The notes under the pieces were generated by a model that was not told where the DNA came from, made no database searches, and saw only the letters and a list, made by a program, of their open reading frames with translations. Shown one piece after another: positions 1-6,780 of a stretch of DNA of 40,978 bases; position 1 is the stretch's first letter; every line of letters starts with the position of its first letter. Source of the stretch: Bacteroidota bacterium (GTDB taxonomy: Bacteria > Bacteroidota > Bacteroidia > Palsa-948); contig JACRAM010000108.1 in NCBI GenBank assembly GCA_016213405.1, positions 1-40,978 on the forward strand. Reading direction: 5' to 3'. The translations under genes and the position numbers were made by a program.

Positions 1-17
1 ACAGTATAAAAGTATGG

Positions 18-97
18 TACAGATAACAGATATTTTCAGATTTACAGAGTTCGGATTGGCTGTTTATCAGAAAATCTGTGTGAATCTGTTATCTGTA
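18..97. repeat. Intergenic inverted repeat (TACAGATAACAGAT arms)
   Basis: The 14-base arm TACAGATAACAGAT at 18-31 is repeated as its exact reverse complement at 84-97. The spacer contains further CAGATTTACAG / AAATCTGTG partial complementarity. The same GGTACAGATAAC start recurs upstream of holA near 9127, so this appears to be one member of a dispersed intergenic repeat family. No gene is visible in bases 1-198. Confidence 0.6.
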
Positions 98-139
98 TCA
101 AGGCAGCTTTAATGTACAATCCTTAATCGGAATAAACTC

Positions 140-178
140 TAATGAAGCAATAGAACAATAGAACAATGGAACAATGGA
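140..178. repeat. Short tandem repeat, about 9-nt period (GAACAATAG-type)
   Basis: The tract repeats AACAATAGA / AACAATGGA units about four times. Similar AACAATA-rich tracts occur at about 1840-1930 and 3761-3836, always between genes. Its function is unknown. Confidence 0.5.
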
Positions 179-198
179 ATCAGTAATCATTAATCAAT

Positions 199-906
199 TC
201 AAAACTTCAAATAATACTCCTTGGTAAGCTCTTTATACTCTTTTGTATATTCATTATCGCTTTGAATAACTAAAATTTTATCGTCATTCATTTGCTTTTG
301 AGAGAATTCAAATTTCATAAGTATCCTCTTCGGAAACTTTTTTCGCGCAGTTGTTTTCACCCAAACGTAATCTGTTAAAAACAGTTTTCTCTTTTCGGCT
401 TCGTTGGTGAAACTGGTGCCTTCGTGCACAGGAAGAATTACATGAAAGCTTCCTTTGGGAGAAAGCAATCTGACAACCCCATCTGCCAGTTCGGCAAAAG
501 ATAATTTATGATTGAACCTTGCCTGCGCTCCATCTTTTTCTTTATGCGCTTTGGGGCAGGGGAAAAAAGGCGGGTTGCTGATAATCAAATCGTATTTCTT
601 TTTGGGGAAAAACTCTTGCAGCGGGGTGCATTGAATAGTCAGTTTATTGCTCCACGTTGAATTAGAAAAATTTTCGGCTGCTTGTTTGCATCCTTCGGCA
701 CAAATATCAATGGCATCAATCATGGCGGAAGAGCGCTGGGCGAGCATGAGGGCGAGGATGCCTGTTCCTGTTCCGATATCTAAAATTGTATTTTTTCCCT
801 TGGGATTAACCCATGCGCCAATCAGAACCGAATCGGTGCTGATTTTCATCGGGCACTTATCCTGCCTTACTTTGAACTGCTTAAAGGCAAAAATGGCATT
901 TGACAT
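199..906 (-). CDS. trmN6: tRNA1(Val) (adenine(37)-N6)-methyltransferase
   Basis: This is a class I SAM-dependent methyltransferase of the YfiC/TrmN6 type, which methylates N6 of A37 in tRNA-Val in the cytoplasm. Residues 41-50 hold the SAM-binding ILDIGTGTGI loop. Residues 111-114 are NPPF, the catalytic motif of amino-group methyltransferases. The N-terminus carries FKQFKVRQDKCPMKISTDS, typical of the family, where K(M/V)STDS is expected. I start at the ATG at 906 (235 aa). A longer TTG-initiated version from 963 would add 19 residues with no family resemblance and would overlap the promoter-like TATATTTGC. The gene stands alone on the minus strand, downstream of rpsP but with a 200-bp gap. 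Confidence 0.88.
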   Translation of the reverse strand: MSNAIFAFKQFKVRQDKCPMKISTDSVLIGAWVNPKGKNTILDIGTGTGILALMLAQRSSAMIDAIDICAEGCKQAAENFSNSTWSNKLTIQCTPLQEFFPKKKYDLIISNPPFFPCPKAHKEKDGAQARFNHKLSFAELADGVVRLLSPKGSFHVILPVHEGTSFTNEAEKRKLFLTDYVWVKTTARKKFPKRILMKFEFSQKQMNDDKILVIQSDNEYTKEYKELTKEYYLKF

Positions 907-959
907 AAAATCATTTTCGCATGGGAATCTTAATGGGGCAAAACTTTCTTCTCTACAAA

Positions 960-968
960 GCAAATATA
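960..968 (-). promoter_or_regulatory. Putative -7 box upstream of trmN6
   Basis: On the minus strand the sequence reads TATATTTGC, a perfect match to the Bacteroidota -7 consensus TAnnTTTG. Transcription would begin about 50 bases upstream of the ATG at 906. I do not see a clear -33 TTTG at the usual spacing. Confidence 0.35.
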
Positions 969-1109
969 ACAGTGCTACGAATGTAAAAGAAAATGGTTAC
1001 ACTAAAGATGATGAATGATGCCGAAAGGTTGCAGAGGCAGATTAACAATTCCTTATTACCCTTTTTTCTGGCGGGGATTGGGCTTTTGGCTTTCCCGATT
1101 ACTACAATC

Positions 1110-1628
1110 TTATGTGGCATCTGCTCCTTTAGATGTGGCATCTTCTGCGGGAATTTGGGCTGCAACTAGTGCATCTTCTTTTGCCTTGCGTTTTGCGCTG
1201 CGGTTGTCTCTTGCCGATGTTTCAGTTGCCATGCGTTTTTTGTAGGCATCTTTTCTGGATGCTTCAGAAGATGATTTTTTAGTGCTGGTTTTTACATCTT
1301 TTTCAGACATCCATTGGGCGAATTTTGCATCTGCCAGTTCTTGTGTGAGAACTCCTTTAGCCACTCCTTTCTGCAGATGGGCTTTATACATTACTCCTTT
1401 ATTGGAAAGTATGGATCGCATGGTGTCAGATGGCTTTGCTCCTTTCTGAATCCAGGCAACAGCATTGTCAAATTTAAGTTCAACTGTTACGGGATTAGTG
1501 CGCGGGTTGTAGGTTCCGATTTTTTCAATGAAACGGGCATCGCGGGCATAACGGCTGTCGGCAACCACAATGTGGTAGAACGCTTGTCCTTTTTTTCCAT
1601 GGCGTGAAAGGCGGATAATGGCTGGCAT
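1110..1628 (-). CDS. rpsP: 30S ribosomal protein S16 with a long C-terminal tail
   Basis: S16 is a component of the small ribosomal subunit that binds 16S rRNA early in assembly. Residues 1-80 are the conserved fold: MPAIIRLSRHGKKGQAFYHIVVADSR at the start, then the IEKIGTYNP segment, then the AVAWIQKGAKPSDTMRSIL segment. The total is 172 aa, about twice the core length. Residues from about 110 onward form a low-complexity Lys/Ser/Ala/Asp tail ending in SKGADAT. Tails of this kind are common in S16 of Bacteroidota. The rimM and trmD genes that often follow rpsP in other phyla are absent. A tandem-repeat leader and a convincing promoter lie upstream. Confidence 0.97.
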   Translation of the reverse strand: MPAIIRLSRHGKKGQAFYHIVVADSRYARDARFIEKIGTYNPRTNPVTVELKFDNAVAWIQKGAKPSDTMRSILSNKGVMYKAHLQKGVAKGVLTQELADAKFAQWMSEKDVKTSTKKSSSEASRKDAYKKRMATETSARDNRSAKRKAKEDALVAAQIPAEDATSKGADAT

Positions 1629-1645
1629 CTTTTTTAGTTGATTGG

Positions 1646-1690
1646 TTAATTAAGTTAATTAAGTTAATTAAGTTAATTAGGTTAATTGAG
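1646..1690. repeat. Five 9-nt tandem repeats (TTAATTAAG) in the rpsP leader
   Basis: Units start at 1646, 1655, 1664, 1673 and 1682: three exact TTAATTAAG copies, then TTAATTAGG and TTAATTGAG. The stretch 1700-1740 holds degenerate units of opposite sense (ACTTATTTA, ACTCATTTA), so the whole region could fold back imperfectly. It lies between the inferred rpsP transcription start and the ATG at 1628. It could affect S16 expression or be a neutral minisatellite. Confidence 0.7.
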
Positions 1691-1772
1691 TTGTTTTGGT
1701 TTTAACTTACTTGACTTATTTAACTCATTTAACTTAGTTGACCATTTAACTTTCCCCTTCTTAAAAAGGATT

Positions 1773-1803
1773 GCGAAAGTAGGTAAAATATCTGAACAGC
1801 AAA
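1773..1803 (-). promoter_or_regulatory. Putative rpsP promoter
   Basis: The minus strand reads TTTG (1803-1800), then an 18-base spacer, then TACTTTCGC (1781-1773). This is close to the Bacteroidota housekeeping pattern TTTG-N(about 19)-TAnnTTTG, with one mismatch in the -7 box. It would give a leader of about 140 bases containing the 9-nt repeats. Confidence 0.5.
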
Positions 1804-1839
1804 AAAATTGTTTTATTGTTGTATGGCTATATGGCTGCG

Positions 1840-1930
1840 GTTTAAAACAATAAAGCAATAAAGCAATGCAACAATACTATTTACCTAATTGTTTCTGTTT
1901 AACAATTTAGCAATAGAACAGTAGAACAAT
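1840..1930. repeat. Low-complexity CAATAAAG/CAATAGAA tract
   Basis: The tract contains repeated AACAATAAAG-CAATAAAG-CAATGCAACAATA units and then CAATAGAACAGTAGAACAATA. It resembles the tract at 140-178 and is part of a 430-bp gene-free interval (1629-2058). That interval otherwise holds the rpsP leader repeats, the rpsP promoter and the MITE-like element. Confidence 0.45.
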
Positions 1931-1934
1931 AATC

Positions 1935-2055
1935 TAGGACTTACGCACTCTGTGAAACTCTGTGTTTCTCCGTGAACTCTGTGTTGAAAATTTTAACACA
2001 GAGAACACAGAGTTTTAAGAGTTTCACAGAGAAATACAAAATTGCGTAAGTCCTA
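1935..2055. mobile_element. MITE-like palindromic element with 13-bp inverted ends including TA
   Basis: TAGGACTTACGCA at 1935-1947 is exactly mirrored by TGCGTAAGTCCTA at 2043-2055. If the outermost TA is a target duplication, the element is 117 bp with 11-bp terminal inverted repeats. That geometry fits a non-autonomous relative of IS630/Tc1-mariner elements. The interior is also largely self-complementary: ACTCTGTGAAACTCT pairs with AGAGTTTCACAGAG, and CTCTGTGTT pairs with AACACAGAG around GAAAATTTT. No transposase is present. The element ends 3 bases before the stop codon of the PorE-like gene, so it could also serve as that gene's terminator hairpin. Confidence 0.6.
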
Positions 2056-2058
2056 TAA

Positions 2059-3678
2059 TCAATTCTTAATGAGAGTAATGTCTTTGGAAGAAGTTTTTCC
2101 TGCGGGAACAGATATTTCTTCAGAGAACTTCTGATATCCATCGGGCTTTATTTCAAGGATGTATTGCTTATCACCGGGGAATTCTATGGAATAAGAACCA
2201 TCTTCGCCTGATTTTGTCATTGTTACCTGAGCGCCTGTTGCTTTATCTATAATTCTGATTTCAACAAAAAGGGCAGCATGGGCGCTGTCTGAACTCATTA
2301 CTTTTCCTTTTAAAGTAGAAATAGTAGTAATGGAAAGAATGTTTACTGCAGTCATCACATCATAATTAGAAATATCTATCATTACAATATCCCTTTCGCC
2401 CAAGCCGCTATCGCGAACGGATGCTATATAGGCAGTTTTTTTATCCGCAGTCATAACAAATTTTGTTTCCATTGCTACACTGTTTATTGGGCAGCCAACA
2501 TTTACAGGAGATGTCCATTTTCCATCTGAGCCGAGTGTGGTTTTAAAAATATCATACGAGCCCATGGAAGCAGGTCCGTTGGAACAGAAGAAAAGAGTTT
2601 TGCCATCAGGCAGAAGATATAATCCGTTTTCATCAAAAGGAGTATTGACAGGAGCTCCAATATTTACCGGCTCTGCCCACACTTCGCCTGCTTTTTTTGA
2701 TTCATATATATCACCTCTTCCTAATCCGCCCGGGCGTTCGCTTATAAAATAAAGTGTGTTGCCATCAGGAGAAATACAAGCGGCATCTTCATAGTAGCTT
2801 GTGTTTACGGGCTTGAGCAGTATTTCAGGTGTTTTCCATTTGCCGGAAGTTGCTTTTCTGGATAAGAAGATTTCTCCTCCTCTTGCTTCGGCAGGGTCAT
2901 TGCGGTAAAGAAACATCATGGTTCCGTCTGGTGAAATGCTCGTAACCGCATCGTACCCTGGCGTATTGATGGGTCCGCGAATGGGTTCGGCAGAAAGCCA
3001 TGTTCTTTTTTCATCGCTCCAATAACTTTCATATACATCATCATAGAATCCATAGTCGCCTTCGGTATCGGTTTTTGATTTATCATCTGCGGGCCTGCGG
3101 GAAGTGAATATGATTGTTTTGTCTGCATTGGTCAGCACCGGACCTTTGTCATCATACTGCGAATTAATATCCACCAAAGAGATAAGTTTCACATTCACGG
3201 GTTTTGACATCAGTTCCTTTGCCACATTGCATTGGGCGATTTCAACATCTACTTCGCTTTCAGTAATTTTCTTAGAGTTGTCGGCTATAGACTTTCGGTA
3301 GATGTTTAATTCATCCAGCGCTTTATCTATCAGGGAGCGCATGTGATAGGTTTTTCCAAGCAGCAGCGGAAGTTCTGCTGTTGCGCTGGGATTAAGTGAT
3401 TTGGCTTTTTCCAGTTCATCCAGCGCATCTTCATAGGTCTTCATCATGTAATAACATTCACCTATATAAAAGTGAACCGCTCCATCGTTGGGTCGGTTTT
3501 TTTCAACTTCCTTATATTTATTCAGCGCAGAACGGTAATCTCCTCCAAAAAAATCCTGGCGCGCCATAAACATTTTGTATTCATCCGTTCCTTTTGTGAA
3601 AACGTTTGTATCGTCTTTCTGCGAATACGATGCCTGAAAGACGGTGAATGCAATAAACAAGAGAAGAGTTTTTTTCAT
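2059..3678 (-). CDS. TPR / PD40 beta-propeller / carboxypeptidase-regulatory-like periplasmic protein (PorE-like, no OmpA domain)
   Basis: The protein has 539 aa. Residues 1-19 form a signal peptide (MKKTLLLFIAFTVFQASYS). Residues about 35-130 are TPR helices (for example VHFYIGECYYMMKTYEDALDE). Residues about 155-445 contain WD40-like PD40 blades with repeated SPDG/LPDGKTLFF motifs. Residues about 455-539 form a carboxypeptidase regulatory-like fold (GEDGSYSIEFPGDKQYILEI). This order matches PorE, a T9SS-associated envelope protein, and related OmpA-family proteins, but the C-terminal peptidoglycan-binding OmpA domain is absent. A periplasmic or outer-membrane role is likely, while a T9SS role is only inferred. 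It is preceded by a strong promoter match and flanked at its 3' end by the MITE-like element. Confidence 0.85.
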   Translation of the reverse strand: MKKTLLLFIAFTVFQASYSQKDDTNVFTKGTDEYKMFMARQDFFGGDYRSALNKYKEVEKNRPNDGAVHFYIGECYYMMKTYEDALDELEKAKSLNPSATAELPLLLGKTYHMRSLIDKALDELNIYRKSIADNSKKITESEVDVEIAQCNVAKELMSKPVNVKLISLVDINSQYDDKGPVLTNADKTIIFTSRRPADDKSKTDTEGDYGFYDDVYESYWSDEKRTWLSAEPIRGPINTPGYDAVTSISPDGTMMFLYRNDPAEARGGEIFLSRKATSGKWKTPEILLKPVNTSYYEDAACISPDGNTLYFISERPGGLGRGDIYESKKAGEVWAEPVNIGAPVNTPFDENGLYLLPDGKTLFFCSNGPASMGSYDIFKTTLGSDGKWTSPVNVGCPINSVAMETKFVMTADKKTAYIASVRDSGLGERDIVMIDISNYDVMTAVNILSITTISTLKGKVMSSDSAHAALFVEIRIIDKATGAQVTMTKSGEDGSYSIEFPGDKQYILEIKPDGYQKFSEEISVPAGKTSSKDITLIKN

Positions 3679-3718
3679 TGTCAGATTAATTTGGTTCCCG
3701 TGTCCTGATAATTAAGGC

Positions 3719-3750
3719 GCAAACATAATGATTCCGATTCAAAAGCCAAA
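3719..3750 (-). promoter_or_regulatory. Putative promoter of the PorE-like gene
   Basis: The minus strand reads TTTG (3750-3747), a 19-base spacer, then TATGTTTGC (3727-3719). Both boxes match the Bacteroidota consensus exactly at the expected spacing. The start of transcription would lie about 40 bases before the ATG at 3678. Confidence 0.6.
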
Positions 3751-3760
3751 ATGATTTTTT

Positions 3761-3836
3761 TTATTGTTTTATTGTGATATTGTTAAATTGTATATAAAGG
3801 GTGAAAACAATAAAACAATCCGTCAATACAACAATA
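3761..3836. repeat. ATTGTTTTATTG / CAATAAAACAAT inverted low-complexity repeat
   Basis: The left part reads TTATTGTTTTATTGTG. The right part reads AACAATAAAACAATCC, its near reverse complement, followed by CAATACAACAATAG. The right end runs into mqnA and supplies its last codons (LLLY-stop). Confidence 0.5.
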
Positions 3837-4572
3837 GGTCTTTGCCAAGTTTCAGAAACAAATTCATTGCCTGCCTCTTAGATGAATCAAAATAATAACT
3901 GATAGAATGATTCAGGTAGGTCTTTATTAGTTTTTTGTCATATTTATTTTGCAACTGCTTAATCACTTTATCTCTGTTATCAAGACCGAACTTAAGGGCG
4001 TTGTAAAATGTTTCCGATTGTTTTTTGTCAAGCTTTTTATTTGAAATCCAGCAGGCGAAAACAAAAGGAAGCCCTGTGAAAAGATTCCATTGTTCCGATA
4101 AATCATAAACATGTTTGAATCTTTTCTTCATTGAAAAATTCCGGTCGCCAATGATTACGCCAGCAGTTGTTTCTTTTATCTTCGTTTCATATCCTTTTTT
4201 TGCTCCGATAAATCGAGGTTTTATCTTCCAGAAATGTTTGGCGAGAATCTGAACGAGCATCACTGAAGTTCTCGATTGATTATCAAGATAAACATTTTTG
4301 ATTTCCTGCAGCGGAACATCGCTGTAAAGCATCACGGAACTCACCGGACCGTTTGCTCCTATACAGAAATCGGGGAGGATGTAATACTCTTTCAGTTTCG
4401 GAAGTATGGCAACAGGCGCAAGACCGATATCTACTTTTCCTTTCAATAATTTTTCAGCGCACACAGAAGGAACATCCAACGAGAGAGAATACTCTTTCAG
4501 AAAACCCGAATGTTCAATACCATAAACAAAGGGCTTGGTATTAATATAGGATACAGCAGAAATCCGAAGCAT
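3823..4572 (-). CDS. mqnA: Chorismate dehydratase MqnA (futalosine pathway of menaquinone synthesis)
   Basis: MqnA converts chorismate to 3-enolpyruvylbenzoate, the first step of the futalosine route to menaquinone. It has a periplasmic-binding-protein-like fold but acts in the cytoplasm. Recognisable segments are RISAVSYINTKPF at the N-terminus, ANGPVSSVMLYSD, and LDNQSRTSVMLVQILAKHFW. The start at 4572 (249 aa) puts the family motif at residue 3. An ATG at 4587 would add MGFKS, encoded by a C-rich palindromic repeat, so I prefer the shorter form. The extreme C-terminus (LLLY) is encoded by an AT-rich intergenic repeat and may be altered. It follows murB and the EI24-like gene on the same strand. 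No other mqn genes are in the window. Confidence 0.9.
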   Translation of the reverse strand: MLRISAVSYINTKPFVYGIEHSGFLKEYSLSLDVPSVCAEKLLKGKVDIGLAPVAILPKLKEYYILPDFCIGANGPVSSVMLYSDVPLQEIKNVYLDNQSRTSVMLVQILAKHFWKIKPRFIGAKKGYETKIKETTAGVIIGDRNFSMKKRFKHVYDLSEQWNLFTGLPFVFACWISNKKLDKKQSETFYNALKFGLDNRDKVIKQLQNKYDKKLIKTYLNHSISYYFDSSKRQAMNLFLKLGKDLLLY

Positions 4573-4584
4573 AGATTTGAAGCC

Positions 4585-4613
4585 CATCCTAAATCCTTCC
4601 CAAAGGGAAGGAC
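4585..4613 (+). repeat. C-rich hairpin repeat, copy 1
   Basis: The unpaired C-rich arm is CCCATCCTAAAT. It is followed by a stem TCCTTCCC (4594-4601) / GGGAAGGA (4605-4612). It overlaps the alternative upstream start of mqnA. It is an inverted partner of copy 2, and the two could pair across 4583-4686. Confidence 0.7.
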
Positions 4614-4651
4614 TTGTAGAAAGTTTTTTTGTGGGTGGTAAAGGTAATATT

Positions 4652-4686
4652 TCTCCCTTCCCTTAGGGAAGGGTCGGGGATGGGCT
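4652..4686 (-). repeat. C-rich hairpin repeat, copy 2, containing the stop codon of the EI24-like gene
   Basis: The stem is CCCTTCCC (4655-4662) / GGGAAGGG (4666-4673), with loop TTA at 4663-4665. That TTA is the complement of the TAA stop of the upstream gene. The arm TCGGGGATGGGC follows. The last codons of the gene (SPSPTLP) are encoded by the element. Confidence 0.75.
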
Positions 4687-5451
4687 TTTGACTTCATTCA
4701 CTGCCAGCGTTGCCGCCACTACAGAAACAATGGCAGCAAAACCAGAGAACAACACTCCGCAGAAAGGAAGAATCAGAAAAAGACAAAAGATAGTTCCGTT
4801 GGCGATGGCGAGCCATTTATAGGAACGAACAAACTGTACACTCTGAGAAATTTTCATTCGTCTGCGCTCGCTGGTATAATCAATAAATGCGAAACCATAA
4901 AAGTATGCCGAAATAATAAAAAGGACAATAGCGCCAAGCCAACCGATGACAGGAATGAAACCAATAAAGAAAAATAAAATCATCCAGCCGGTTTGTATAA
5001 ACATGTTTCTTAAAGAAATGAGAATACCTCTTACAATATCGCGCATCAGCTGGTCGCCATTGAATGGATATTTTTTCCCCGAAACGATTTCCTCTGTTCT
5101 TTCGGAGAGATATGCAAACAAGGGTGAAAGTAAAATGAGTGTAATGTAACCGCCCCAGTAAGCGAACACAAAAAAGAACATCACTTTCATCAAAAGCCAG
5201 ATTACTCCTGAAAGAAAACCGGTAAGAACCTCTGAAAGAAAAAAATCGTTTTCTTTTAATCCGATTAAATCCAAAACCCAGTCCTGAATGTTTCCGGTGA
5301 CAGAAGAAATGATTTCATAGCCGCCAATAAATAATAACACATTCAGAATGACGGGGAATATAAACGCCCACCACAACCCTTTGGAGAAAATAAATCCGAT
5401 GGCACTGAAGTAAGTGCGGAATCCTAACTCAAGTTGTTTTCCTATTGTCAT
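4663..5451 (-). CDS. EI24-domain (CysZ-like) integral membrane protein
   Basis: This 262-aa protein has about five or six hydrophobic segments, at roughly residues 20-50, 75-110, 145-185 and 215-250. The pattern of the EI24/CysZ family is visible: an N-terminal GFRTYFSAIGFIFSKGLWW stretch, LLSPLFAYLSERTEEIVSGK in the middle, and FIPVIGWLGAIVLFIISAYFYGF. CysZ proteins move sulfate across the inner membrane. Sulfate transport is not demonstrated here, because no cysteine-synthesis genes are nearby. The last seven residues (SPSPTLP) and the stop are supplied by a palindromic repeat. The gene lies between murB and mqnA on the same strand. Confidence 0.85.
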   Translation of the reverse strand: MTIGKQLELGFRTYFSAIGFIFSKGLWWAFIFPVILNVLLFIGGYEIISSVTGNIQDWVLDLIGLKENDFFLSEVLTGFLSGVIWLLMKVMFFFVFAYWGGYITLILLSPLFAYLSERTEEIVSGKKYPFNGDQLMRDIVRGILISLRNMFIQTGWMILFFFIGFIPVIGWLGAIVLFIISAYFYGFAFIDYTSERRRMKISQSVQFVRSYKWLAIANGTIFCLFLILPFCGVLFSGFAAIVSVVAATLAVNEVKSPSPTLP

Positions 5452-5452
5452 T

Positions 5453-5490
5453 TGCCCTCTCCCTTTGTCCCTCTCCCAAGGGAGAGGGAA
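5453..5490 (+). repeat. C-rich hairpin repeat, copy 3
   Basis: The arm GCCCTCTCCCTTTGT precedes a stem CCCTCTCCC (5469-5477) / GGGAGAGGG (5480-5488). It fills the 44-bp gap between murB and the EI24-like gene. Confidence 0.75.
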
Positions 5491-5495
5491 TTGTT

Positions 5496-6575
5496 TTATA
5501 CGATTACTACCTCTCTTTCCAGAACAACTCCAAACTTTTCTATAACTGATTGCAAAACTTTTCCTGACAATTCATAAATCTCTTTCCCGTTTGCTCCTCC
5601 GTAATTCACCAGCACCAATGCCTGGTCTTTGTGAACTCCGTAGGAAGGTTTTTCATTTCCAACGGGATGAACGCCATAAGAGCCGAATTGTTTTCCTTTC
5701 CAACCGCATTGTTCGATGAGCCAGCCGGCAGCTAACTTAAAGCCCCCTCCCTGCCCTCCCCCATTGGGTGAGGGATATGCAACCACTGAAGGATAATCGT
5801 TCTTCAATGAATTATATTTCTCTGCACTCACAGTAGGGTTCTTGAAAAAACTTCCTGCGTTGCCGATGACTGCAGGGTCTGGGAGTTTGCTTCTGCGTAT
5901 GTTGCACACGGCTTGTGAAATTGCCGAGATGGAAATTTCTTTCACTCCCATCTTTTCTAATTCCTGATTGATGGCTCCGTAACTTGTATTAAGTTTTGGT
6001 TTCTTGTTCAATATAAATGTAACGGAAGTAATGATGAATTTATTTTTCGCTTCGCGTTTGAAAATGCTGTCGCGGTAGCCGAACTGACAATCGGAGTTTT
6101 TGAAAACTACTTTTTTGTTTTCTTCAAGATTGATTGCTTCGAGCTCTTGAAAGACTTCTTTCTGTTCTACTCCATACGCGCCAATGTTCTGAATGGGAGC
6201 AGCGCCTACTGAACCGGGAATGAGTGAAAGGTTTTCCACTCCTGCGTAATTATTTTTAATGCAATGCAAGACAAACTCGTGCCACACTTCTCCCCCGCCC
6301 GCTTTCACAAAATAGCTTTCCGAGTCTTCTTTCAGTAATTCAATTCCTTTGAGATTGTTTTTCAGAACGGTGCCGTCAAAGTTTTTTGTGAAGAGAATAT
6401 TGCTGCCGCCACCAAGAACTAACAACCCCCTAGCCCCCTTTATTAAGGGGGAACTTTTGTCGTCTAAGAAGTTTTGAATATCAGAAGCAGAATTTGCTTC
6501 AAGAAAATACTTTGCAGAAACATCAATGCCGAAAGTGTTAAACTTCTTTAAAGAAATGTTTTCTTGAAGATTCAT
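5496..6575 (-). CDS. murB: UDP-N-acetylenolpyruvoylglucosamine reductase carrying two in-frame repeat insertions
   Basis: MurB uses FAD and NADPH to reduce UDP-GlcNAc-enolpyruvate to UDP-MurNAc in peptidoglycan synthesis. Visible motifs are LGGGSNILF (FAD binding), SLIPGSVGAAPIQNIGAYG, FGYRDSIFK with the substrate-binding Arg, and NAGSFFKNP with the catalytic Ser at about residue 240. The length is 359 aa. Two segments look foreign: residues about 40-50 (SPLIKGARGLL) and about 267-279 (YPSPNGGGQGGGF). Each coincides exactly with a C-rich palindromic repeat in the DNA, and without them the protein is about 335 aa, near the usual size. The frame is open throughout, so the enzyme is probably functional. 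Confidence 0.95.
   Translation of the reverse strand: MNLQENISLKKFNTFGIDVSAKYFLEANSASDIQNFLDDKSSPLIKGARGLLVLGGGSNILFTKNFDGTVLKNNLKGIELLKEDSESYFVKAGGGEVWHEFVLHCIKNNYAGVENLSLIPGSVGAAPIQNIGAYGVEQKEVFQELEAINLEENKKVVFKNSDCQFGYRDSIFKREAKNKFIITSVTFILNKKPKLNTSYGAINQELEKMGVKEISISAISQAVCNIRRSKLPDPAVIGNAGSFFKNPTVSAEKYNSLKNDYPSVVAYPSPNGGGQGGGFKLAAGWLIEQCGWKGKQFGSYGVHPVGNEKPSYGVHKDQALVLVNYGGANGKEIYELSGKVLQSVIEKFGVVLEREVVIV
5740..5775 (+). repeat. C-rich hairpin repeat, copy 4, inside murB
   Basis: The arm AGCCCCCTCCCTG precedes a stem CCCTCCCCCA (5754-5763) / TGGGTGAGGG (5765-5774) with one mismatch. It is translated in frame as YPSPNGGGQGGGF. Confidence 0.75.
6424..6456 (+). repeat. C-rich hairpin repeat, copy 5, inside murB
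   Basis: The arm AACCCCCTAG precedes the perfect palindrome CCCCCTT-TATT-AAGGGGG at 6434-6451. The identical palindrome occurs in copy 7 (7977-7994). It is translated in frame as SPLIKGARGLL just before the LGGGSN motif. Confidence 0.85.
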
Positions 6576-6579
6576 GATT

Positions 6580-6588
6580 GCAAAGGTA
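6580..6588 (-). promoter_or_regulatory. Putative -7 box of murB, almost leaderless
   Basis: The minus strand reads TACCTTTGC, a perfect TAnnTTTG. Its end is only four bases from the murB ATG at 6575, so the transcript would have a leader of about two bases or none. No -33 box is clear. Confidence 0.4.
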
Positions 6589-6595
6589 ATAGGAT

Positions 6596-6683
6596 GTGCA
6601 AAACAGATGTGCAGATGAGTAAATGTGCGGATGTGCGGATGAATTTCATCTTCACATCAGAAATCTGCACATTCGCACATCAG
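6596..6683. repeat. GTGCGGATG / CATTCGCAC intergenic inverted repeat
   Basis: The left half contains ATGTGCGG repeated twice and CAGATGTGCAGATG. The right half contains CATCTTCACATC and ATCTGCACATTCGCACATC, the opposite sense. The stop codon of the EVE-domain remnant lies at its right end. Confidence 0.5.
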
Positions 6684-6780
6684 ATTCCCATCTTCACAAT
6701 CAACTCAAACTCTTCCTTGCCGAGCGGCATTACAGAAAGCCGTCCTTGCCGAACCAAATAAATATTTTGCAGTTTTTTTT
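6680..6780 (-). pseudogene. 3' remnant of an EVE-domain gene
   Basis: The minus strand encodes KKLQNIYLVRQGRLSVMPLG, then KEEFELIVKMGI, then TGA at 6682-6680. This closely resembles the C-terminal end of EVE-domain proteins, where an LVRQ.RLSVMPLT.EEF..I pattern ends the fold. Only about 33 codons remain of the expected 135-150. The similarity stops at a run of T at 6773-6780, where a different gene fragment begins on the other strand. There is no start codon in this fragment. It is a truncated remnant or an assembly junction. The assignment is from memory of the family. Confidence 0.6.

Noticed and set aside
953-1245. Open frames on both strands between trmN6 and rpsP
   Set aside because: They overlap rpsP antisense or the trmN6 promoter region, have biased composition and resemble no family.
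6564-6761. 65-codon open frame on plus
   Set aside because: It is made from the GTGCGGATG repeat and the antisense of the EVE-domain remnant.
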